This document shows positions 24,996 through 32,028 of a DNA stretch of 32,028 bases, piece by piece. A program made the translations under genes and the position numbers. The DNA is taken from contig LT642219.1 in assembly GCA_900128585.1 (NCBI GenBank), positions 1 through 32,028 on the forward strand, written 5' to 3'. The DNA comes from Stramenopiles sp. TOSAG23-3 (Eukaryota > Sar). The notes under the pieces were generated by a model. It saw only the letters and a program-made list of their open reading frames with translations, was not told the DNA's origin and made no database searches. The number at the start of each line of letters is the position of its first letter. The first letter of the stretch is position 1.

Positions 24996-25517
24996 TTGCT
25001 TACAAAGGCGAGAAATGAAAGTAAATTTCCTGTCGTTTCTCAGCTTTTGTTGGTTATGTGTGTGCTCGCATTTTTGTCTTCCGGAGAGAAGTCTTCAAAG
25101 AGGGAAGTTGGTAGCAACCAAGGCAGTTGACGTTTTCGTAAGCGTCACTCCAGTCGTCAAATTAGTCCGTGTCCGTGTCCTAGAGTAAATAGTCAAGGTT
25201 GACATCTGAGTTGGTACAGATAGCATACGCTTCCAGGCAGCCGGTAGTCTCTACCGTTTTGCTTGGGGCGACAAGTGCCGTTTTTGAACCAACTCACATG
25301 TACAGAATAACCTGACTGCTTCTCTTTCTCGAGAACGGCAAGGCGTGATTTGACGACCGCTTTCAACGCGATCAACCTTTCCTTCTATACAGATTGCAAC
25401 ATCTATAGAACAGAATGCGTCTGCAAAACATATTTTTTCAAGTAGATATGGAAATGATGCTCGTTCGCAATAAATTCAATATTGCAACGTGAGCTGACAC
25501 AAATTGCAGGACCCATA
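24996..25517. other. Convergent 3' spacer
   Basis: 522 bases between the PDI-like gene (plus) and the Mx-like gene (minus). A 57-codon frame starting at 25015 has a hydrophobic start but no support as a gene and is most likely 3' UTR. No repeat element like those at other gene ends was found. Confidence 0.45.
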
Positions 25518-28007
25518 TTAAACAAGACTGGCGAAGGGGAGCTTTTGTGCCGCAATCGGCACGAGAAACCTTTGCCCAGACAATGGATTTGCTACTACAC
25601 AAGCAAGCAAAAAGTAGTAGTGAACGACGGGATATTTATATACAAAAAGAGAGGAAACAATCATTAGGCGTCTGGTGCAGACCGGCTCTATAATTTGCAA
25701 GGGCTCAACTTTTCTAAAAATCAAGATCACCCGTTGTGGATGATGAAGAGAGGAAGAAAAGTTTGGGCCACCCCGTCTTAAAAAGTTTAAGACAACTTGG
25801 CAGTTATTAGAGGCGCGTGCGTTTTTATTAAATTTAATAGTCAGCCGGATAGTTTTTATTTTTTCTTTCTCCCTCATCAAAATACGGAACGATGTACGAA
25901 GTAGTTTAACAGTCTCTTCGAGCTGTTTTCGTTTTCTTCTTTGTTTCTCATCTTGAAAAAAGTAATTTTCCATATCTTCATCGTTTGCATTAAATAATGT
26001 CTCTTGTAACATTTTCTCTATTCTGTTCGCATGTATTGGATTTGTGTAACCATCGGTAATAATCATACCCACTTCATCCACATATCTTTTTTTTGCCAAT
26101 TTCCAGTATGCTTCTAACATGTCAATCATGTCGTCAACTTCTTGGGATTCATTGCTGGCATTGCCTAATGTAGATTTGAGAATCTCGATTAATTCAGTTT
26201 TTTTTACGTACCCTGAGGCTAGCGGGTAGTTGCCAATAGTATTTTTCTCATACACCGTTGCGTCAGATATACCGTTTATCTTCTTTTCTACCCGATCATT
26301 ACGTAATTTGTTGATTGTATCCCAGAGATAATGGTTCTCAGTGCTCGGTATTTTTTCTTGGTCAAGTAAGGCTCCCAAGCGCTCTCTGACAATTTCTTGA
26401 ATTGTTTTATAATACTTGTCGATATCGGCTACCAGTCTGTCACATAGTCGCGGAAATTTTGCAGCATGTTTTTTAGCAAAGATATGTGCAGTCTTTATGG
26501 CAAATGTGTGCACATTATCTTGGAAGATTTTGCTTGGTTTTTGCCATAAATTAACATAATCTTCGATCAGAGAGGAGAAAACATTAAAATTTAAAAACCC
26601 GGGAAGTTCACGCCCTCTTCGACATTGCATTAGTTCAAAGAGTTCTCCTCGAAAATGTTTCATTCTTTCTGTAATTTCCCAGTTTTCTTCATCAATACAT
26701 AAATAGTCTCCAATTTTTTTACCCTTTTTTAATTGCAAGATTTTTTCACGGATTTCTCCGTTGTGTGACGTGTGCTCCACTTTAAATGTATCCTTCTCTC
26801 CATGAAATCCTGGCTTTGTTTTGCGCACTGCCTTTTCAAATTCTTTGCGATACTTCCTCTCCTGAGAAATCAAACTTGCTTCATGCTTTTCACTAAAATT
26901 ATCAACCCTTTCCATAACTTTCCGTAGGTCAATTAATACATTTCTGCTGATATCGCTGAAACGCATACGTTTTGCCAACAACGTTTCCGGAGAGCCGTAC
27001 CCAAGCTCCTGTAATTCCCCATTTGCGTCTTCAAGCATTTTATCAACTTCCTTGGACAAAGTTGGAATAGCGACTTCAATACGTTTTACCAAAATTTCAG
27101 TCAAGGCCGTAGATAATGCTTCTACACCAAGTTTATCTTGTATTCCTGGAATGGAATGATATTCGCTCTTTTTAAAATATGCCATTTCGTCTTTGCGAGA
27201 ATCTTCAATACTCATTTGGGAATCCAAATTTGCTTGAGATCGGTTCTTCAGCATAAAATACCCATGCTTTAAAGGCTTGCTGCGGTTCATCAATACTTGC
27301 CTCACTTCTTCTTCAGCGCCTTTATCAACAAGGTCCGGCTTTGTCAGCACGCCAACAGTCCGCTCCCCTTCAGGATCAACTTGATGTGCCTTTTCCAGTA
27401 TTTCGCTAGTAGCTATATCAACATTTGCTGGTATTACTGCTAAGATTACGGTCCTCGTTTGCTTCAAATAATGTGAAAGCATATTTTGAACTTGTTCCAT
27501 CACGTTTTTATTTTGGCCATCAACAATGGTTCTGACAATTCCTGGCAGATCAATTATAGTCAAATCTGGTACATCCGGCCCTCGTAGTTTAATCTCAATG
27601 AATTCATTCTCTCCCGCAAAATCGTTTCCGTCTCCAGCCAATTCATTAGTTAATTTTGTAATATGTTCTGAGATCTTTTCTTTTTCGTTTTCATTTTCTA
27701 TTACAAGCGGGTCTGAGTCTTGTATAGATATTTCAGCTTTCCAAGAGCAACCTTGGCTCATGATTACCATAGTTGGACATCTAGTAACGAGACCAGAGCC
27801 CCGTGGAAACGGAATACCTGATATTGCTTCCAAAACGGACGATTTACCTGAACTTTGGTCACCCATGACCGCAATTTGCGGTATTGGTATTTTTTTGTGC
27901 AATCCGATTTTTCGCAAGTAGTCAACAAGGTCAATAACCGCGCGGGTACGCTCACGCATCATATGTACCGTGTTGTTCATGGAAGAGGGCGAGGAGGAAT
28001 TAGACAT
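25518..28007 (-). CDS. Mx-like dynamin-family large GTPase
   Basis: 829 residues, ATG at 28005-28007. Dynamin GTPase domain with every G motif: G1 GDQSSGKSS at 49-57, switch I SGLVTRCPTM (71-80), G3 DLPG (153-156), G4 TKPD (222-225), and NRSQ (255-258). The sequences RGSGLVTRCP and ANVDIATSEILEKAHQVDPEGERTVGVLTKPDL are closer to Mx proteins than to classical dynamin. The middle stalk follows (about 310-560), then a GED-like helical end (EETVKLLRTSFRILMREKEK, up to about 725). There is no PH or proline-rich domain. The last 104 residues, starting near FNKNARAS, match nothing known to me and may reflect a lost stop. Mx proteins assemble into rings and block virus replication in animals; other Mx-like dynamins remodel membranes. 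It is divergent from the helicase gene and, like it, uses many A/T-ending codons. Confidence 0.85.
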   Translation of the reverse strand: MSNSSSPSSMNNTVHMMRERTRAVIDLVDYLRKIGLHKKIPIPQIAVMGDQSSGKSSVLEAISGIPFPRGSGLVTRCPTMVIMSQGCSWKAEISIQDSDPLVIENENEKEKISEHITKLTNELAGDGNDFAGENEFIEIKLRGPDVPDLTIIDLPGIVRTIVDGQNKNVMEQVQNMLSHYLKQTRTVILAVIPANVDIATSEILEKAHQVDPEGERTVGVLTKPDLVDKGAEEEVRQVLMNRSKPLKHGYFMLKNRSQANLDSQMSIEDSRKDEMAYFKKSEYHSIPGIQDKLGVEALSTALTEILVKRIEVAIPTLSKEVDKMLEDANGELQELGYGSPETLLAKRMRFSDISRNVLIDLRKVMERVDNFSEKHEASLISQERKYRKEFEKAVRKTKPGFHGEKDTFKVEHTSHNGEIREKILQLKKGKKIGDYLCIDEENWEITERMKHFRGELFELMQCRRGRELPGFLNFNVFSSLIEDYVNLWQKPSKIFQDNVHTFAIKTAHIFAKKHAAKFPRLCDRLVADIDKYYKTIQEIVRERLGALLDQEKIPSTENHYLWDTINKLRNDRVEKKINGISDATVYEKNTIGNYPLASGYVKKTELIEILKSTLGNASNESQEVDDMIDMLEAYWKLAKKRYVDEVGMIITDGYTNPIHANRIEKMLQETLFNANDEDMENYFFQDEKQRRKRKQLEETVKLLRTSFRILMREKEKIKTIRLTIKFNKNARASNNCQVVLNFLRRGGPNFSSSLHHPQRVILIFRKVEPLQIIEPVCTRRLMIVSSLFVYKYPVVHYYFLLACVVANPLSGQRFLVPIAAQKLPFASLV

Positions 28008-28825
28008 AGTTTTCTGGTAAAGTTAATTTGAATGATGGATGTTTTGAATATCGTTTAATTTCTTAAGCTTCAGTCTGTTTTTTAAACCTGCTTAATGGTT
28101 CAAATTTCTTAAAATATTATTTAATAGCAAAGATACAAATACCCCTCAACCGGGCCCGCAACAAGAGAGTTGGTTGTGAAGCAACTTTTACTAAAGGCTA
28201 CGAACTGTGTAGAAGTTCGTACTACCGTACAGCAGGACACAACACAGAGGAAATGGAGTGAAAACCTGGGTAAAATACGTAAGGTAGTATTCGCGTTGGT
28301 GGGTTGTTTTTTACGAAAAGATTTGTCTTTGTCGTCTCGCCGTGTGGTGTCACTCATTTTGTTTCCTTCTTCTTATTTCCTTGTTCTTATTAGTCCTATA
28401 TTTATTTCCTTCTTCTTATTTCCTTCTTCTTCTTATTTCCTTCTTCTTATATTTCCTTCTTCTTCTTCTTTTGATTGACGACACAAACTATTCCCGTACC
28501 GTACGGTAATATTAATACCAGGACACAACACTTCTAAAATTATTAGCTTTATGTATATTATTTAAAATAATAATAATAATAATAGAACGACTGCTAATAA
28601 TATAATATACATCATCTTCTCCTCGTCTCCTACTCTCGTATGCGCGTACTTCGTGTCACTCTCATTTTGCATCATTCCATTATTTCATAGACGGTACGAG
28701 TTCCTAAATTAGAACAGTTTTTTCACGAGTCGAAACGTACGAGGACAGTTAACCAGGAACTCTAAATTAAAACGTTGAAAGTTCAACGACTAGTCGCAAA
28801 TTTTATATGCCAAACGACAACTAAG
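28008..28825. promoter_or_regulatory. Shared divergent promoter region of the Mx-like and RIG-I-like genes
   Basis: 818 bases between two divergent start codons. Contains the pyrimidine repeat at 28362-28471, a palindromic CCGTACCGTACGG-type stretch (28494-28506), ATAATA repeats (28566-28582) and the 9-mer TACGAGGAC (28738-28746), 80 bases before the helicase ATG. Co-regulation of the pair is inferred from geometry only. Confidence 0.45.
28362..28471. repeat. Degenerate TTTCCTTCTTCTTA repeat
   Basis: About five imperfect copies of a 14-base pyrimidine-rich unit in the promoter region between the divergent pair. Confidence 0.65.
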
Positions 28826-31800
28826 ATGTCAAGTCTGGCTGTTGACAATGAAGGCACAAGCACGTGGGACCGATTCATGACGGAGGATGTATGTTTACTG
28901 GACAACGAGTCTTTTAAATGTGATAAAACCGGAAATTTTACTGAAGACCAAATTTTTCAAGTTCTAGCACCTTCAAGAAAAGACGATGTAATTAAAAAAT
29001 ATCGCTCCTCACCTATCCTGGTGAAAACAAAACTTGTCCCAATTGAAGTATTGAAAGAGATAGTAACCTGCGACATTGACCTGTTTGGGTTTTTAGTTGT
29101 ACAAAAAGGCGCGAACGTTTCTAACGATAGGCGTGAAGGGCTCAAACTAAAGTTTGGCGGAAGTTTTACTACTATTACACTACAACACCAGATGCATTTG
29201 GGAGAAACTGTGCTGGAAGTAAAAAAATTCAGTCTTTCTTCAGGAAACAAAACTTTAAGACCCCAAATGGACAAGTTAATAGAGGAACATTGGAAAGAGA
29301 AACAGACGTTTGAAGAATCACGTGAGCTAAAACTACAAATGTACAAGTGTAAAGACAGTCTTGAAATTATCAATTGGACGTGGGCAAAAAAAGGGGTAAA
29401 AAGAAGAAGATCACCAAGTGATAAAAGGGTCGGAAACCTAGCTGTTGAAAAAAATGCGGAAATTGCCGGTTCTTTAAATGTTCGTGGTGGTATTACAGGA
29501 GCTGTAATATCTACCGGTGGTGCTGATTTAGCCGAGTGGCGGCCCATATGCAACGAAACAAAGCTGTTAAAGGAAAAAATTGGAACATTACACGGTAGGG
29601 TCGTAATTCGGGCAAAAAGTGAATACACGATAATATTTCCCGATCACGTCGAAAGCTGGTACGAGGTTTTAGTTGTTTCCTCTAAACCTGGGGTGGTTAT
29701 AGGAGAACAGAACAAAGAACAGTTTCCAAATTGTGAGAGGATTGTTGTAGCCGGCTACGCACCGGTGTGTTTCATCGGTGATGTAAAAAAACACGATTTT
29801 TTAATGCCATCAGGAATGAATGACGGTACTGCAAAAGCATTGGGAGGGAATAATTCTTCTCTTCTTTTCGCAATGGCTGCCGAAGACGGAAATAATGAAA
29901 CTGGGATGGTTAATGCTCTGATATACAGTCGCCCGTACCCTCAACCTGCACGACCTGCAAGGTTGCATGATATCAGTCCAGACTTTGACTTAATTGTTAA
30001 AAATGTGATAAGAGAGATGAAAGAAGATTCTAAAGATGCCCAAAATTTGATTAGAATGCGTTGCGAAAATCTCAGAAAATTATCTCCAAAATTTTACCGA
30101 GAAACAATATCGGACATTTTAAAAACAGCTCTTGACGGCCCTGATCGTGGTAAATTTACAAGATTTAAAAAGGCCCTCACAGCGGAAATTCGAAGGGTAA
30201 AAGCTGTACCGACCAAATCGAGGCAAAGACGTATTAACCTGAGAAGTTATCAAAAGGAACTAGTTCGACGCGTAAAAGACCGTACTCGAAGTATAGTGGT
30301 TCTTCCTACAGGAACTGGGAAAACGTTTATAGCTGCTGAAGTGATTTACGAACGCCTGAAAAAAATGGAAGATAAAATAAGTATATTTTTATGCACCACC
30401 AATCCACTTCGAATGCAGCAGGAAAACGAACTTCGTGAGTATATATCCAGTCAGCACGATTATGATAAAAATATTCGAGTAGCATCACTTGTTAGCGAAG
30501 CTACGAACCAGCATGCTCTTGAAAACACAAACAATGCTTTGTATGTCATGACGGCAGGCGGCTTTGATAATGTAGTCGCGACAGAAAAACTGTTAAATCA
30601 TATCGATCTTATTGTGTTAGACGAAATTCATCATCTGGAATGCAACAACAAGAAACATCCTTACAATAAAATTGTAAAAACGTGGCATGATGTTGATTTA
30701 CTGGGATTAACGGCGACGCCGGCTGCTTCAATTACCGATAATTCAACGAGGAAAAGATTCGAATCGTTGTTGAAGTCATTTCATACAGATAATGATGGTT
30801 TCTTACAGGTAATCGAAGAGAAGGAAGATTTGAACAAATTTTGTAACAAAACCGAATTCACGACACAGCCCGTTGTGATGGATCCTGCCGATAAAGACTG
30901 TATTAAACTATTGGAAGAGTTTATTCGGGATTTAGAAATGGATCTAGAAGACAATATCTCTTTCAAGCTAGCATTTCCAGACGAAAAAGACGTGTACGGT
31001 TACCAAGTGAAAGTAACTGCGATGGCCAAGACAGTATTGGAAAAAATGAAAGGACACCAAAAGGCGATGCTATATCGAAGTCAGCTGATATTTTTATCCT
31101 ATCTTAGCGAAGGGCTCAGCTTGGTAAAGAATTTGGGGCATAAATATGCTCGTGAGCATATCTCAAGAAGAGGCAGAAGCTCAATTCTAACTGATGGAAG
31201 TAATGATTCTAAAGAATTTCTTGACAAAGTAGAAAGTCTATTGCTTGGGCTAGAGTCCGCTCAGAATGCAAACCCAGAATGTCAACATCCTAAATTTATG
31301 GAGATGAAAAAAACAATACTTTCCTATACAGCGCAGGCGGAGGAACACCGTTGCAAGGTGTTGGTATTTGCGGAGACAAGGAGAGTAGTAATGGAGCTGT
31401 CCTGCAGGATTAACAGTGATCCGGATTTTATATCAAACAATATTTGTTGTGATTTTTTGCTTGGTTCGTCAAGCAAATCCCACCCTGGTCGCCCGAATGG
31501 GCTTCAAATGTCTCAAGACAAGCAGTTACAAAAATTGGAGAATTTCAAGTACGGAAAGGTGGACGTGTTGGTCGCTACAACAATTGCCGAAGAGGGAATT
31601 GATATTACAAAGTGCAATCTTGTTATCCAGTACGATGTATCCCCCTCTGGGAAATGTTTACAACAGCGAGCTGGACGAGCTCGCGCATTGAACTCCGTCG
31701 TTCATTCCATTTACTTTGCTGATGCGTGCAAAAAGTTTGATGAAACCAAAGCATTGCATAAGTCAGAAGTGGAACAGGATAGAATGAACAACGAAATACA

Positions 31801-31930
31801 AGAAAGAGCAAAACCCGACCGCGGTACGACACGGTTGCGCGCCGAATTGACGGAAGCTGAGAGAAAGAAACACAAGAAGACATTAGAGAAACAGAAAAAA
31901 GGAGAAAGGGAAATCTCTCCTACGAAGTAA
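28826..31930 (+). CDS. RIG-I/Dicer-type DExH helicase with an N-terminal beta-type domain
   Basis: 1034 residues from ATG 28826, the first in frame (MSSLAVDNEG). The C-terminal half is a superfamily 2 helicase: entry motif NLRSYQKELV, Walker A PTGTGKT (494-500), DEIH (599-602), LTATP (628-632), motif V ATTIAEEGIDI (917-927) and motif VI QQRAGRAR (946-953). Between the two RecA folds is a long helical insertion (YRSQLIFLSYLSEGLSLVKN ... HPKFMEMKKTILSY, then KVLVFAETRRVVMEL), as in the Hel2i insert of RIG-I-like receptors and Dicer. There is no CARD, RNase III or zinc-binding RIG-I C-terminal domain; it ends in a basic Lys/Glu tail. Residues about 215-345 look like a beta-rich domain (GGADLAEW at 231-238; PSGMNDG at 328-334). 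The family normally binds double-stranded RNA, so virus sensing or small-RNA processing is plausible. It faces the Mx-like gene. Confidence 0.85.
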   Translation: MSSLAVDNEGTSTWDRFMTEDVCLLDNESFKCDKTGNFTEDQIFQVLAPSRKDDVIKKYRSSPILVKTKLVPIEVLKEIVTCDIDLFGFLVVQKGANVSNDRREGLKLKFGGSFTTITLQHQMHLGETVLEVKKFSLSSGNKTLRPQMDKLIEEHWKEKQTFEESRELKLQMYKCKDSLEIINWTWAKKGVKRRRSPSDKRVGNLAVEKNAEIAGSLNVRGGITGAVISTGGADLAEWRPICNETKLLKEKIGTLHGRVVIRAKSEYTIIFPDHVESWYEVLVVSSKPGVVIGEQNKEQFPNCERIVVAGYAPVCFIGDVKKHDFLMPSGMNDGTAKALGGNNSSLLFAMAAEDGNNETGMVNALIYSRPYPQPARPARLHDISPDFDLIVKNVIREMKEDSKDAQNLIRMRCENLRKLSPKFYRETISDILKTALDGPDRGKFTRFKKALTAEIRRVKAVPTKSRQRRINLRSYQKELVRRVKDRTRSIVVLPTGTGKTFIAAEVIYERLKKMEDKISIFLCTTNPLRMQQENELREYISSQHDYDKNIRVASLVSEATNQHALENTNNALYVMTAGGFDNVVATEKLLNHIDLIVLDEIHHLECNNKKHPYNKIVKTWHDVDLLGLTATPAASITDNSTRKRFESLLKSFHTDNDGFLQVIEEKEDLNKFCNKTEFTTQPVVMDPADKDCIKLLEEFIRDLEMDLEDNISFKLAFPDEKDVYGYQVKVTAMAKTVLEKMKGHQKAMLYRSQLIFLSYLSEGLSLVKNLGHKYAREHISRRGRSSILTDGSNDSKEFLDKVESLLLGLESAQNANPECQHPKFMEMKKTILSYTAQAEEHRCKVLVFAETRRVVMELSCRINSDPDFISNNICCDFLLGSSSKSHPGRPNGLQMSQDKQLQKLENFKYGKVDVLVATTIAEEGIDITKCNLVIQYDVSPSGKCLQQRAGRARALNSVVHSIYFADACKKFDETKALHKSEVEQDRMNNEIQERAKPDRGTTRLRAELTEAERKKHKKTLEKQKKGEREISPTK

Positions 31931-32028
31931 ACGAATAAGAATTCTCAACATTGAACTGTAAGAACAAAATTTGGTTTAATATGATTTACGACCTTATAAA
32001 TGTTAAACTTCCTTCGTTCAAAAACAAG
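31931..32028. other. 3' flank of the helicase gene
   Basis: 98 AT-rich bases after the helicase stop codon, to the window end. No element recognised. Confidence 0.4.

Noticed and set aside
25015-25188. 57-codon frame with a signal-like start after the PDI-like gene
   Set aside because: Begins 20 bases after the stop codon, has no domain, and sits where a 3' UTR is expected.
28120-28480. Open frames in the Mx/helicase spacer
   Set aside because: Short, unsupported, partly made of the pyrimidine repeat.
24016-28512. Recurring TAATATTAATAC (also near 3235 and 3318)
   Set aside because: Five near-copies look striking, but the motif is palindromic A/T and expected often in such AT-rich spacers.
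1-32028. tRNA, rRNA, CRISPR or insertion-sequence features
   Set aside because: Looked for T-loop and cloverleaf patterns, direct-repeat arrays and transposase motifs on both strands; none seen.

Overview
The window looks like nuclear DNA from a unicellular flagellated eukaryote, an alga or other protist that I cannot place further from sequence alone. Genes are mostly intron-less and GC-balanced. They are separated by very AT-rich spacers full of homopolymers and microsatellites, there are no bacterial-style operons, and one 188-base assembly gap is present. Two genes show short GT-AG introns. The presence of a Hook-type dynein adaptor, a mitochondrial metallopeptidase with a presequence, secretory proteins with signal peptides, an Mx-type dynamin and a RIG-I/Dicer-type helicase all fit a eukaryotic nuclear chromosome.

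Layout. 0.2-3 kb: an aldo/keto reductase gene with a broken frame, then a dephospho-CoA kinase fused to a Nudix hydrolase. 3.7-6 kb: a possible tiny frameshifted ORF and a 628-residue coiled-coil protein on the minus strand. 7.5-11.7 kb: a Hook-like coiled-coil protein convergent with a Cys/His-rich ankyrin-repeat protein. 12.6-13.3 kb: a gene not visible as one conventional ORF, an Rdx-family (SelW/SelH-like) candidate selenoprotein with two in-frame UGA codons, a SECIS-like hairpin and a possible intron. 14.4-17.9 kb: a nucleoside-hydrolase-like protein convergent with an M3 mitochondrial intermediate peptidase. 18.9-21.5 kb: a secreted C69 dipeptidase with two frame breaks, convergent with a CS-domain (NudC/p23-like) protein. 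21.7-23 kb: the gap and a two-exon type I membrane protein resembling Atg27/mannose-6-phosphate-receptor-like proteins. 24.3-25 kb: a small PDI-like thioredoxin-domain protein. 25.5-31.9 kb: an Mx-like dynamin GTPase and a RIG-I/Dicer-type DExH helicase transcribed divergently from one 818-bp spacer.

The most interesting regions are (1) the Mx/RIG-I-like pair, which would make sense as a two-gene antiviral module in a protist and whose helicase carries an unexpected N-terminal beta-type domain; (2) the hidden selenoprotein gene, where the SECIS-like hairpin lies inside the predicted intron, so splicing could decide whether UGA is read as selenocysteine; and (3) short elements shared by several gene 3' ends, including a near-perfect palindrome between two convergent genes. 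The remaining genes are ordinary housekeeping or cell-biological genes with no evident functional link to one another. All judgements are from reading the sequence; no searches were run.
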